64,000 nt of DNA, from NCBI GenBank assembly GCA_005223085.1, contig NJBP01000005.1:4364-68363 (forward strand), given 5' to 3'. Origin of the DNA: Candidatus Aerophobetes bacterium Ae_b3b. GTDB taxonomy: Bacteria > Aerophobota > Aerophobia > Aerophobales > AE-B3A. The stretch's first letter is position 1. Each line of letters begins with the position of its first letter. Shown piece by piece: positions 25,197 to 33,732 of the stretch. Below the pieces are notes generated by a model. That model did no database searches and had not been told where the DNA came from. It was given only the letters and a program-made list of their open reading frames with translations. The position numbers were made by a program, and so were the translations under genes.

Positions 25197-26369
25197 ATGA
25201 TCAGTAAGGTGATAATGCCCAAGTTGGGAGAAACTATGGAGGAGGGAGAGATTATCCAGTGGTTAAAACACCAGGGAGACAGAGTCAAGGAAGGAGAACC
25301 GCTCTTGGAAATTGCCACTGATAAGGCCAATATGGAGGTAGAGGCACTTTCTTCTGGATTCTTGAGAGAAATTGTTGCTCCGGCAGGTGAGATTGTACCA
25401 GTAACCAAAACCATTGCTTATATTGCCGATACTATGCAGGAAGAGATTTCTCAGGAGGCAGAGGCACCCGAGAAACCGGCTCAGAAAAAAGTCCCAGAAG
25501 AACCGCTCATCCAGTCACCTATTAAGGCCTCCCCCCTGGCCAAAAAGCTAGCCAGAGACTATGGGATTGACCTTTCTACTGTAAAGGGAAGTGGTCCAGG
25601 AGGAAGAGTGCTTAAGGAGGATGTAATTAAATTAGCCGAGGAAAAAGAAACTGTCGCGGAAAAGGCAGTTTCTCTTTCGCGGATAGAAAAAGTCATGGTC
25701 CAGCGAATGGAGAAGAGCAAAAGGGAAATTCCCCATTTCTATCTTACTGTAGAAGTTGACTTCTCGAAATCCCAAGCCCTGCGAGATGATTTACTAAAAG
25801 AATTTGAGCAGAGAGAAAAAGTTCGACTTTCCTACACGGATCTATTAATTAAGTCTTGTGGCCGTGCTTTGAGTAAATTTCCCCGGGTAAATTCAACTTT
25901 CGAGGCCGGCAGAATCACTTCACACTCAGAGTTTAATGTAGGACGAGCTGTGGCTACACCCAAAGGGCTCATCGTCCCGGTGATTAAGGATGTAGATAAA
26001 AAAAATCTTTTCCAAATAGCTAGGAAAAGAAAAGAGTTGGTTAAAAAGGCAAATGAAGACCGTCTTTCTCTAGAGGAATTAGAGGGAGCCGCCTTCACTC
26101 TTTCTAACCTGGGAATGTTTGGAATTAAGACATTCGTTGCCATAATCAACCCTCCACAGGCATCTCTTCTAGCTACTGGAGAAATTAAAGAAAGGCCAGT
26201 GGCCATAGATAATAGAATAGAGATAAGGCCTATGATGGAGATGACTCTATCTTGCGATCATCGAGTGATGGATGGATACCTAGGAGCAAAATTCCTGCAG
26301 GAGATAAAGCGGGGATTGGAAAGGCCTTCTCTTTTATTAATTGAGATTGCTTCACTCCGTTCGCAATGA
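25197..26369 (+). CDS. 2-oxoacid dehydrogenase E2 component (dihydrolipoyl acyltransferase)
   Basis: 390 residues. The lipoyl domain is at about residues 1-80, with the modified lysine in EIATDKANMEVEA. An E3-binding domain follows at about 113-148 (ASPLAKKLARDYGIDLSTV). The catalytic domain has VNSTFEAGRI, GLIVPVIKDVDKKN, TLSNLGMFGIKTFVAIINPP and the active-site LSCDHRVMDGYLGAKFL. It transfers acyl groups to CoA in pyruvate, branched-chain or acetoin dehydrogenase complexes. No E1 or E3 gene is adjacent, so the substrate is open. Its last codons fall within a dispersed repeat that begins at about 26343. Confidence 0.9.
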   Translation: MISKVIMPKLGETMEEGEIIQWLKHQGDRVKEGEPLLEIATDKANMEVEALSSGFLREIVAPAGEIVPVTKTIAYIADTMQEEISQEAEAPEKPAQKKVPEEPLIQSPIKASPLAKKLARDYGIDLSTVKGSGPGGRVLKEDVIKLAEEKETVAEKAVSLSRIEKVMVQRMEKSKREIPHFYLTVEVDFSKSQALRDDLLKEFEQREKVRLSYTDLLIKSCGRALSKFPRVNSTFEAGRITSHSEFNVGRAVATPKGLIVPVIKDVDKKNLFQIARKRKELVKKANEDRLSLEELEGAAFTLSNLGMFGIKTFVAIINPPQASLLATGEIKERPVAIDNRIEIRPMMEMTLSCDHRVMDGYLGAKFLQEIKRGLERPSLLLIEIASLRSQ

Positions 26370-26416
26370 CCAGCGAGTGATCTCGCTCGTAATGACGTGG
26401 TTGAGTGAATACTTAG
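26343..26416 (+). repeat. REP-like palindromic repeat joined to a truncated MITE right end
   Basis: Bases 26343-26370 read, on the minus strand, GTCATTGCGAACGGAGTG..., a widespread palindromic-repeat type, and they encode the last residues and stop of the E2 gene. After a second short inverted block (GCGAGTGATCTCGCTC), 26390-26416 closely matches the right end of the MITE copies (AATGACG-GGTT-A-TGAATACTTA). The left end of the MITE is absent. Confidence 0.55.
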
Positions 26417-26428
26417 ATGGAGAGGGCC

Positions 26429-27067
26429 ATGTTTACCGGAATAATAGAGGAGATGGGGACAGTAGAAAAATTATGGATTGGCTCTTCTTATAGGTTGAGA
26501 ATAAGAGCAAAGAAAGTATTGCCGGGAACCAAACCTTCCCACAGTATAGCGGTAGACGGGGTTTGTTTAACGGCGACTGAGGTAGACCGGGAAAGTTTCT
26601 CGGTCGAAATAATGGCTCAAACCCTGAATAAAACTAATTTATCTCTGATGAAAGAAGGAGATAAAGTCAACCTAGAAAGAGCGACATCTCTATCATCTCT
26701 CTTAGGGGGACATATAGTAACTGGGGATGTGGATGGAGTGGGCAGGATATCGAGAATAGATAAAAGGGTGGGGGAGACCGTAATGCAGATTGAATTTCTC
26801 CCACGTCTGGCAAAATATATAGTCAATCAAGGTCGTGTGTCTTTGGATGGGGTTAGTTTAACCGTAGCTGATTGTCGAGCTTCGAATTTTACCGTCCACC
26901 TTATTCCTTTTACCTTAAACAACACCACCCTGGGTCTAAAAAAAAGAGGGAATTTGCTTAACCTGGAGGTAGATATAATTTCTAAATATATAGAGAAAAT
27001 GATCCATAATCAAAGTGGTTCTGGCTCGAGAATAGATAGAGGATTTTTAAAAGCTATGGGGTATTGA
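26429..27067 (+). CDS. ribE: Riboflavin synthase, alpha chain
   Basis: 212 residues from the ATG at 26429 (MFTGIIEEMGTV); an ATG 12 bases earlier is in frame, but GGAGAGG lies inside that extension and serves as the ribosome site of 26429. Two lumazine-binding half domains: SIAVDGVCLTATEV and GHIVTGDVDGVG in the first, VSLDGVSLTVADCRASNF in the second. It dismutates 6,7-dimethyl-8-ribityllumazine to riboflavin. It is the first of the rib genes here. No FMN riboswitch is recognised upstream; that stretch is occupied by repeat sequence instead. Confidence 0.95.
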   Translation: MFTGIIEEMGTVEKLWIGSSYRLRIRAKKVLPGTKPSHSIAVDGVCLTATEVDRESFSVEIMAQTLNKTNLSLMKEGDKVNLERATSLSSLLGGHIVTGDVDGVGRISRIDKRVGETVMQIEFLPRLAKYIVNQGRVSLDGVSLTVADCRASNFTVHLIPFTLNNTTLGLKKRGNLLNLEVDIISKYIEKMIHNQSGSGSRIDRGFLKAMGY

Positions 27068-27134
27068 ACTGAAAACCAGAAAAGTGCCAATAAGAATTTG
27101 TAAGGTTCCCAAGTAATTTACAAGAGGTGAGATA

Positions 27135-28343
27135 ATGAAGTTTAATCCCATAGATGAAATTATGAAGGACTTCAAAAAAGGTAAGATGGTGATCGTGGTG
27201 GACGACAAGGATAGAGAAAATGAGGGTGATCTTATAGTCCCCGCTTCCCAAGCCACTCCTGAGGTGATAAACTTTATGGCTAAATATGGAAGAGGGTTGA
27301 TTTGTCTGGCTATCACTTCTGAGAGGGCCCGGGAGTTGGGGCTTAGTCCCATGGTAAATGAAAACACCTCTCTCAAAGGGACTCCCTTTACTGTCTCCGT
27401 GGATGCCAAGCATAATACTACTACTGGAATATCTGCCTATGACCGAGCCCGGACTGTAGGAGTTCTCATTCACCCTCAGACTAAAGAGGAAGATCTGGCA
27501 AAGCCTGGTCATGTGTTCCCATTAATTAGTAAGAATGGAGGAGTTCTCGTAAGAGCCGGTCATACCGAGGCAGCGGTAGATTTAGCCAGATTAGCGGGAT
27601 TTTACCCGGCAGGGGTTCTCTGTGAGATGATGGGAGAAGATGGCAGGATGGCCAGACTTCCTGAGCTTTTATCTTTCGCTGCTCACCATGGTTTGAAGAT
27701 ATGTAGCCTGGCCGACATCATATCATATCGTTGGAAGAAGGAAAAACTGGTTAAAAGAGAAGTTGTTACCGATCTTCCTACTCACTACGGGAATTTTAAA
27801 CTCATCGCCTACAGGACTCTCCTCGAGGATAGGATTCATCTTGCTCTGATAAAAGGAAAAGTAAGAAATAAAGAGGATGTTCTGGTGAGGGTGCATTCTC
27901 AATGCCTTACGGGAGATGTTTTCAGATCCCTTCGCTGTGACTGCGGGGATCAGCTTGAGATTGCCTTATACATGATAGGAAAGGCAAGCCATGGCGTGGT
28001 ACTTTACTTAAACCAGGAGGGGCGTGGAATCGGATTATTAAATAAGCTCAAAACATATGTGCTTCAGGACAGAGGGATGGATACGGTGGAGGCAAATCAG
28101 AAGCTTGGTTTTGAGCCAGATTTACGTAGTTATGGAATTGGAGCTCAGATCCTTGCCGATTTAGGACTTCACCGGATCAGACTTTTAACCAATAACCCTC
28201 GCAAAATAGTGGGTTTAGAGGGGTATGGGTTGGAGATTAGCGAACGCACTCCTTTAGAGATAAAGCCTAACCGCGTAAACAGGGAGTATTTGAAGACCAA
28301 GCAGAAGAAACTCGGTCACCTGCTGAGTTTCGATAAGGAATAG
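27135..28343 (+). CDS. ribBA: Bifunctional DHBP synthase / GTP cyclohydrolase II
   Basis: 402 residues. RibB half: [33 protein letters not shown] and [16 protein letters not shown], with the metal-binding glutamates. RibA half from about residue 205: [25 protein letters not shown] with the three zinc cysteines, [13 protein letters not shown] and LLTNNPRK. It supplies both branches of riboflavin synthesis, from ribulose-5-phosphate and from GTP. It lies 67 bases downstream of ribE. Confidence 0.96.
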   Translation: MKFNPIDEIMKDFKKGKMVIVVDDKDRENEGDLIVPASQATPEVINFMAKYGRGLICLAITSERARELGLSPMVNENTSLKGTPFTVSVDAKHNTTTGISAYDRARTVGVLIHPQTKEEDLAKPGHVFPLISKNGGVLVRAGHTEAAVDLARLAGFYPAGVLCEMMGEDGRMARLPELLSFAAHHGLKICSLADIISYRWKKEKLVKREVVTDLPTHYGNFKLIAYRTLLEDRIHLALIKGKVRNKEDVLVRVHSQCLTGDVFRSLRCDCGDQLEIALYMIGKASHGVVLYLNQEGRGIGLLNKLKTYVLQDRGMDTVEANQKLGFEPDLRSYGIGAQILADLGLHRIRLLTNNPRKIVGLEGYGLEISERTPLEIKPNRVNREYLKTKQKKLGHLLSFDKE

Positions 28344-28372
28344 TATTAAGTACTAAGCATTAAGTACTAAGT

Positions 28373-28915
28373 GGTAGCCGCAGGCTTCAGCCTGCGTAGA
28401 GAAATGATAAACAGAAATGTTAGAGAAAAGAAACACCGGTTACCTCTGCACTGCTACCTGGGGCAGGTAAGGGTAACCTTCACTCTTTGTATTGAAGACA
28501 AAAGACCCTTTTTTGTGGAAAAGGCAATAGTGGATAAGTTCATAGAAATCCTAAGAGAAGCGAAGGAAAAGTATAATTGTAAAAATTGGGTATATATGTT
28601 CATGCCAGATCATTTGCACGTCGTTAATGAAGGTATTTCAGACAGTTCTGATTTATGGAAAATGATGAATTTTTTCAAACAAAAGACTGGTTTTTGGCTA
28701 TCGCGGAATAAAAAAGGAACGAAATGGCAAAAAGATTTTTATGACCATGTTCATCGGAAAGAAGATGATTTAAAGAAGCACATAATCTACATTCTGGATA
28801 ATCCAGTAAGAAAAGGGTTAGTCTCTGATTGGAAAGATTATCCTTCCAAAGGGTCACTGGATTTTAGCTTGGAAGATATTATTTCATGAAACGCAGGATA
28901 AATCCTGCGGCTACC
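28373..28915 (+). mobile_element. REP-flanked RAYT unit inserted between ribBA and ribH
   Basis: The left palindrome, starting GGTAGCCGCAGGCTTC at 28373-28396, and the right palindrome, ending CCTGCGGCTACC at 28892-28915, are inverted relative to each other and enclose a Y1-transposase gene. The same GGTAG(C/T)CGC palindromes occur inside the MITEs at 921 and 35216 and alone at 62252. Two direct copies of ATTAAGTACTAAG lie just upstream of the left REP. Confidence 0.8.
28404..28889 (+). CDS. REP-associated tyrosine transposase (RAYT, Y1 HUH family)
   Basis: 161 residues from the ATG at 28404. The HUH motif is MPDHLHVV (histidines 70 and 72). [20 protein letters not shown] with candidate catalytic Tyr113, and [12 protein letters not shown], are signatures of RAYT proteins of the IS200/IS605 Y1 superfamily. 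These are usually single-copy, domesticated-looking genes that process REP hairpins. The frame is intact. Matching REPs lie immediately on both sides. It lies between ribBA and ribH on the same strand, so it may be co-transcribed with the riboflavin genes. Confidence 0.88.
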   Translation: MINRNVREKKHRLPLHCYLGQVRVTFTLCIEDKRPFFVEKAIVDKFIEILREAKEKYNCKNWVYMFMPDHLHVVNEGISDSSDLWKMMNFFKQKTGFWLSRNKKGTKWQKDFYDHVHRKEDDLKKHIIYILDNPVRKGLVSDWKDYPSKGSLDFSLEDIIS

Positions 28916-28966
28916 AATTCAAAAAAGGCAAATATTTTTGACAATACCGCCGAATGGGAGGAAGTT

Positions 28967-29434
28967 ATGAAAAATTATAAAGGGAAGATAAGGGGTAAAG
29001 GACTAAGATTTGGAATAATAGTTTCACGTTTTAATGAGTTTGTCACTGAGAAACTTTTGGAAGGAGCCCTGGACGCACTCGAGAGGCATGAGGTGGAGGA
29101 AGAAAATATTGAGATTATTTGGGTTCCTGGTTCTTTTGAAATCTCGGCTCTAGCCTCAAAGCTAGCCAAAAAGGAAAGATTTAATGCTCTGATCTGCTTG
29201 GGGGCTATTATTCGGGGTGAGACACCTCATTTTGAGCTGATATCATCTCAAGTAGCTCGAGGAATCGCCACCTTAGCTTTAAAGGAAGAAATCCCCGTTA
29301 TTTTTGGAGTCATTACTGCCGATACTTTGGAGCAGGCAATCGAGAGAGCAGGTACTAAAGCAGGAAACCGAGGTTGGAACGCAGCCGTGTCTGCTATGGA
29401 AATGGTGGATCTTTATCAACAGGTGCAGAAATAG
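28967..29434 (+). CDS. ribH: 6,7-dimethyl-8-ribityllumazine synthase
   Basis: 155 residues from the ATG at 28967, which follows GGGAGGAAG; the frame is open farther upstream to 28886, but that part crosses the right REP. Motifs: [46 protein letters not shown] with the catalytic His, and [13 protein letters not shown]. It condenses the RibA/RibD-derived pyrimidine with DHBP; the product feeds RibE. A RAYT unit now separates it from ribBA. No ribD is present in the window. Confidence 0.95.
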   Translation: MKNYKGKIRGKGLRFGIIVSRFNEFVTEKLLEGALDALERHEVEEENIEIIWVPGSFEISALASKLAKKERFNALICLGAIIRGETPHFELISSQVARGIATLALKEEIPVIFGVITADTLEQAIERAGTKAGNRGWNAAVSAMEMVDLYQQVQK

Positions 29435-30339
29435 CTAGAGGAAATACAAAGAGGGCCAACACCAAGATCTGGACAGTTAAGAAGAGCCTCAAGTGGGCTA
29501 CCCGGTATTTGGAAGAAAGAGGAATCGAGAATCCCTGCCTGACCTCGGAACTTCTACTGAGTCAACTTTTACAGAAGAAACGTTTCCATCTTTATCTTGA
29601 CGGGGATCGAGATCTTCCTGGTTCAGTTCGTACCCTTTTCCTAAATTTGGTCAAAAAGCGTGGTCAATATGTCCCCCTATCTTATCTTACCGGCAGCCAA
29701 GATTTCATGGGTTACAGTTTCAAGGTGAATCCGAGGGTCTACATACCCCGTCCTGAGACCGAGATATTAGTAGAAAAGGTTCTTGAAGTAACTAGTTTGC
29801 CAAGAGGAAGAGAATTTATTGCCGTTGATCTGGGAACGGGCTGTGGAAATATTGCCATAACTTTAGCCAAGCAATTAGAAAGATCAAGGATCTGGGCGGT
29901 CGATATTTCACCCGAGTCTTTGGAAGTCGCCAGATGCAATGCCCAATTGCATTATGTGGATAAAAAGGTTGAGTTTTTAAGGGGAGATTTATTTACTCCT
30001 CTTATCAGGCTAGGCTTAGAGAGAAGAGTTGATTTAGTAATTTCCAATCCTCCCTATGTAGCCTCCACTCAGATGAAGAATTTGCCACCTGAGGTAAGAA
30101 AAGAACCGAAGGTGGCTCTGGAAGGCGGGGAAGAAGGATTGAGTGTGCATAGAAGAATTATCTGGCAAGCTCCTCGTTTTTTGAATAGAGGAGGTCTTCT
30201 TGCTCTAGAGATTGGATGCGGTCAGGTCAAGATTATAAAGGATTTAATTTCGGCCCAACCTCAGCTTTTACCTCCTAAGATTGTCTCGGATTACCAAGGA
30301 AAGGAACGGGTAGTGCTTACAAGGAAAAGAAGTGATTAG
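29374..30339 (+). CDS. prmC: Release-factor glutamine methyltransferase
   Basis: The conserved protein begins around [18 protein letters not shown]; the NPPY motif is [12 protein letters not shown], with [16 protein letters not shown] as the SAM site and [12 protein letters not shown] before it. It N5-methylates the GGQ glutamine of RF1/RF2. The start is uncertain: the only standard start in frame is a TTG at 29374, inside ribH (61-base overlap), giving 321 residues, about 30 more than usual. A rarer ATA or ATC start after the ribH stop is possible. It is likely co-transcribed with ribH. prfA is not adjacent, unlike in many genomes. Confidence 0.85.
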   Translation: MERSRVCYGNGGSLSTGAEIARGNTKRANTKIWTVKKSLKWATRYLEERGIENPCLTSELLLSQLLQKKRFHLYLDGDRDLPGSVRTLFLNLVKKRGQYVPLSYLTGSQDFMGYSFKVNPRVYIPRPETEILVEKVLEVTSLPRGREFIAVDLGTGCGNIAITLAKQLERSRIWAVDISPESLEVARCNAQLHYVDKKVEFLRGDLFTPLIRLGLERRVDLVISNPPYVASTQMKNLPPEVRKEPKVALEGGEEGLSVHRRIIWQAPRFLNRGGLLALEIGCGQVKIIKDLISAQPQLLPPKIVSDYQGKERVVLTRKRSD

Positions 30340-30423
30340 TGGTCAGGGTTTAATGAAAAACCAAGAGAGTTACCTAAGGCCTTGATTTCTTGATCAATAG
30401 TTTCTTTTCTTGAGATTTAGGAA

Positions 30424-30674
30424 TTTATACACTTGTCGAAAGACATTTTCTGGTCCGAAGGAGGCGCAGCCGGAGCCTTATAGGAGCTACCTTAACGAAG
30501 CTTCGAGTTGAGGAAAAAGAAAGACGTGATGTCTGAGGAGCAGAGCGACGAGTTTCACGTCTTTCCCGGCCGTTAAGGTGCCGCAGGCAACGAGAAGCTG
30601 AGCAGAAATAATAAAAGGCTACTATACAGCGACGGAAGAAAATTGTCCTGAGACATTTTTTTGAGGAGTAAATT
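30424..30674 (+). ncRNA. Structured 5' leader element, copy 2, upstream of mrdA
   Basis: It follows the same order as the recA copy: TTTATAC (30424-30430), TCGAAAGAC (30436-30444), hairpin CCTTAAC/GTTGAGG (30490-30496 with 30507-30513), hairpin AAAGACGTGA/TCACGTCTTT (30520-30529 with 30555-30564), TATACAGCGACG (30623-30634) and tail GTCCTGAGA (30645-30653), then the ribosome site GAGGAG (30663-30668). Relative to copy 1 one helix base changes from A-T to G-T, and one position of the closing helix changes from G-C to A-T. Two extra blocks, at about 30461-30475 and 30566-30590, could pair with each other as an added helix. Confidence 0.6.
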
Positions 30675-32441
30675 TTGGTTCCAGTAAGAGGCAAAAGAAA
30701 GAGATTTGAGACAAGGATTAAGATTTTATGGGTTGTCATAGTCTGTAGTTTTCTCATTCTTCTGGCAAGGATAGCCTGGCTGCAATTAATAGAAGGAGAA
30801 AGATATCTTCGTATTTCTAAGAATTCTCGCCTTCAACTCCTTCCTCTTCCTTGTACCCGAGGTCTCATTTTGGATAGAAATGGTAAGAAGTTAACTCACA
30901 ATGAGGCCTCATTTTCAGTAGGGGTAATTCCATCCAATGTAAGCAATCCAGACCATCTTCTTGATCGTCTAGCTATTATCTTAAAGCTAGATAAAAAGGC
31001 TATTCTGGAAAGAATTCGCCGGGCCCCCAATCCTTTTAAACCTGTGGTGTTGAAAAAAAATGTGGGTATGTCTACCGTGACTTTTCTCCTGGAGAGAGAG
31101 GAAGAGTTTCCCGGAGTTGTCATTATTGCCCAACCAGTACGTACTTATCTTTACGGCGGACTCGCCTCTCATCTTCTTGGTCACCTGGGAGAGGTGAACC
31201 AAGCCGAGCTTGCCCTTAGTTCTGGCTATGGCATCGAGTTGGGAGATCTGGTGGGGAAGATGGGAGTAGAAAAGGTATGCAATAGATATCTACAAGGAGA
31301 AAAGGGAGGTAAACAAATAGAAGTAGATGCTCATGGCCGCGCCTTAAGAACAATTTCCGAGAAAGATCCTGTCCCAGGTCATAGTCTCTATTTAACCATA
31401 GATCTTCGAATGCAGGAGATTGCTGAAAAAGAGTTGGGAGAAAGGAAAGGGGTGGTATTGATTGGTGATCCATATACCGGAGGGATCTTTGCTTTGGTGA
31501 GTTACCCTGGCTTTGATCCAAATCTTTTTTCCTGGGGTATATCAGAAAGTGAGTGGAATAGATTAAGAGATGAACCTTTGCATCCCCTGGAGAATCGAGC
31601 TACCAGGGGAGAATATCCTCTTGGTTCCGCTATTAAAGTCATAACTGCTTCAGCGGCTCTGGAGGAGGGAATTATTAGCAAGGAGGATACTTTCTTTTGT
31701 GGAGGGAATTTTACCATTGGTAACCGGGTGTTTAAGGGATGGAAAGAAGAAGGTCATGGGGAAATAAATCTGGAAGAGGCTATTATTCATTCCTGCAATG
31801 TCTACTTTTATCAACTGGGCTTGCGCCTGGGAGTAAAACGAATAATCCGATACGCTAGTCTCTTTGGTTTAGGGAAGCCCACCGGTATAGATCTTGGGTC
31901 TGAGAAGCCAGGGTTTTTACCCACTCGCGATTGGAAGAAGAAACACAAAGGGGAGGCCTGGTATGGAGGGGACACGGTCAATCTCTCCATTGGACAGGGG
32001 TATATCTTAGTTACCCCGGTTCAAATGCTTAAAGTCATCAGCGTTATAGCCAATGGAGGATATCTGATTAGGCCCTATTTGATAAAGAAAATAGTAAGTC
32101 CGAGAGGTGATCTTATTAAGGAATTTCAACCCCCAAAGATGGAAAGAGTTCCTCTTTCTTCAGCTACACTCAATTTTCTAAGAAGATCCTTAAGGGGCGT
32201 AGTGCGGGAAGGGACAGGGTGGCGGGCAGAAAGTAAAACAGTGGAAATTTCCGGGAAAACCGGTACGGCAGAGCTATCCGAAGGCGAGAAACCCCATAAT
32301 TGGTTCATAGGCTATGCTTCATCTACTCATCTCCGTCTGGCTATCGTGGTTTTGGTAGAAAATCGAGAAGAAGATATACAGATTGCTCCCCAGATTGCCG
32401 GAAAAATTTTTTCCCAGATCTTCGAAAAAAATGTACCCTGA
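30675..32441 (+). CDS. mrdA: Penicillin-binding protein 2 (elongation transpeptidase)
   Basis: 588 residues, TTG start 6 bases after GAGGAG. One N-terminal membrane segment (ILWVVIVCSFLILLARIAWL), a PBP dimer domain, then the transpeptidase: active-site S-x-x-K in YPLGSAIKVITAS, S-x-N in HSCNVYFYQLG and K-T-G in SGKTGTAELSE. It cross-links peptidoglycan during elongation with RodA, whose gene overlaps its end. The usual mreBCD genes are not upstream; the structured leader lies there instead. The YPLGSAIK variant of YPPGSTFK is atypical but keeps the catalytic Ser and Lys. Confidence 0.94.
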   Translation: MVPVRGKRKRFETRIKILWVVIVCSFLILLARIAWLQLIEGERYLRISKNSRLQLLPLPCTRGLILDRNGKKLTHNEASFSVGVIPSNVSNPDHLLDRLAIILKLDKKAILERIRRAPNPFKPVVLKKNVGMSTVTFLLEREEEFPGVVIIAQPVRTYLYGGLASHLLGHLGEVNQAELALSSGYGIELGDLVGKMGVEKVCNRYLQGEKGGKQIEVDAHGRALRTISEKDPVPGHSLYLTIDLRMQEIAEKELGERKGVVLIGDPYTGGIFALVSYPGFDPNLFSWGISESEWNRLRDEPLHPLENRATRGEYPLGSAIKVITASAALEEGIISKEDTFFCGGNFTIGNRVFKGWKEEGHGEINLEEAIIHSCNVYFYQLGLRLGVKRIIRYASLFGLGKPTGIDLGSEKPGFLPTRDWKKKHKGEAWYGGDTVNLSIGQGYILVTPVQMLKVISVIANGGYLIRPYLIKKIVSPRGDLIKEFQPPKMERVPLSSATLNFLRRSLRGVVREGTGWRAESKTVEISGKTGTAELSEGEKPHNWFIGYASSTHLRLAIVVLVENREEDIQIAPQIAGKIFSQIFEKNVP

Positions 32442-33498
32442 TTCTCGACCATACGATTGGCTACTTCTATTGGCGGTCTTAGGTCTTTCTCTGGGTGGAC
32501 TTTTCCACCTTTATACGATTTCTTTTGTTCATCAGTCTTATTATTTTTTTCGCCAGATAGCCTGGGTGGGGATAGGATTGGGACTGCTAGTTCTATTTTC
32601 TTATCTTCGGATCAGTCTATGGGAGAAGGTAGCTCATCTTTTTTATTTGGCAATTTTTATTACCCTCCTTTTGGTATTATTTAGAGGAGAAGGTGCACAT
32701 GGTGCACAGAGGTGGTTCAGGCTGGGGACATTTAGTTTCCAGCCCTCTGAGTTTGCTAAACTCAGCCTCATCATTGTTTTAGCTAAGTTGCTGGCTGCCA
32801 AGGATAATATAGGATGGAGACAAATAGGTCTATCTTTTTGTTTTACTTTCCCTTTCCTTATCTTAGTCGCCCTGCAACCTGATCTGGGAAGTGCTCTCAT
32901 TTTGCTTCCACTTTGGCTGGGGATGCTCTTTTTGGCCGGTGTCTCTCCGAGAAAGCTTCTTACCATTCTGGGAATAGGGGCATCTTCCTTTCCATTTTTT
33001 TATTTATTGTTACGTCCCTATCAAAAGATGCGTATTCTGACCTTTTTGAATCCCGGTCGAGATCCTCTTGGCACAGGGTGGGCCGTCCTACAGTCTAAGG
33101 TTGCTCTAGGTTCAGGAAAATTAGTAGGCAAAGGTATTGGAGGAGCTCTTCATACCCAACTCAGTTTTCTTCCTCAACCCTTTACGGATTTTGTATTCGC
33201 CAGCATTGGTGAAGAGTGGGGATTTGTTGGAACAGGGATTTTTATAGGACTGTATTTTGTCATTATAACTAGAGGCATGAAGATAGCTAGACAATCTACC
33301 AATGGTTTTACCAGGCTGGTAAGTGGTGGTCTGATCATTCTATTATTTTTCCAGGTTTTTATTACCGTGGGAATGACGATAGGGATCATGCCTGTTACCG
33401 GTATGCCTTTACCTCTGGTGAGCTATGGGGGAAGTTCTATTATAATGTTTTTTCTGGGGATGGGATTATTGCTCAGTATGAAGAGATTCGGGGAATAG
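32431..33498 (+). CDS. rodA: Rod-shape-determining peptidoglycan polymerase (SEDS)
   Basis: 355 residues from the ATG at 32431, overlapping the mrdA end by 11 bases. About ten membrane segments. SEDS motifs: GAQRWFRLGTFSFQPSEFAKLSLI, LVALQPDLGSALI, PQPFTDFVFASIGEEWGF, and GMPLPLVSYGGSSIIM near the C-terminus. It polymerises lipid II with PBP2 in the elongasome. RodA rather than FtsW is indicated by pairing with mrdA. The 19-bp repeat begins two bases after its stop codon. Confidence 0.93.
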   Translation: MYPDSRPYDWLLLLAVLGLSLGGLFHLYTISFVHQSYYFFRQIAWVGIGLGLLVLFSYLRISLWEKVAHLFYLAIFITLLLVLFRGEGAHGAQRWFRLGTFSFQPSEFAKLSLIIVLAKLLAAKDNIGWRQIGLSFCFTFPFLILVALQPDLGSALILLPLWLGMLFLAGVSPRKLLTILGIGASSFPFFYLLLRPYQKMRILTFLNPGRDPLGTGWAVLQSKVALGSGKLVGKGIGGALHTQLSFLPQPFTDFVFASIGEEWGFVGTGIFIGLYFVIITRGMKIARQSTNGFTRLVSGGLIILLFFQVFITVGMTIGIMPVTGMPLPLVSYGGSSIIMFFLGMGLLLSMKRFGE

Positions 33499-33499
33499 A

Positions 33500-33518
33500 G
33501 TCCCGAGATATTTCTTGA
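33500..33518 (+). repeat. Dispersed 19-bp repeat after rodA
   Basis: An exact GTCCCGAGATATTTCTTGA, two bases after the rodA stop. Its last four bases plus CA form the -35 box of the promoter at 33515. Confidence 0.85.
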
Positions 33519-33542
33519 CAGTTTTATATCCTTCTGTATATT
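33515..33542 (+). promoter_or_regulatory. Promoter for the leuC leader
   Basis: TTGACA, 16-base spacer, TATATT. Transcription from here would give a leader of about 180 bases containing the multi-hairpin cassette before leuC. Confidence 0.65.
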
Positions 33543-33636
33543 GAATGCACCTGAGGTATAGAATTTCAATAATTTCTCTGAATTGTTATCAAGTAAACCT
33601 TGGCAATCGAGATATCAGAAAAAAAAGAGGGGAGCA

Positions 33637-33711
33637 GGCTCGACTTGCTCGAGCGAAGCGAGAGTCGGCTTTGCCGATCGAGCCGTCGAGGGGGGATATT
33701 TCCCCCCTCGA
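33637..33711 (+). promoter_or_regulatory. Multi-hairpin cassette in the leuC leader
   Basis: GGCTCGA (33637-33643) pairs with TCGAGCC (33678-33684) and encloses two hairpins: CTTGC/GCGAAG, and TCGGC-TTT-GCCGA (33665-33677). One base later TCGAGGGGGGA (33686-33696) pairs perfectly with TCCCCCCTCGA (33701-33711) over a TATT loop. The last stem ends 21 bases before the likely leuC start. There is no T-run, and no T-box sequence was recognised. It could be a translation-control structure or a mobile palindromic repeat. Confidence 0.6.
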
Positions 33712-33732
33712 GTATCTTGGTGGGGGATGGGA

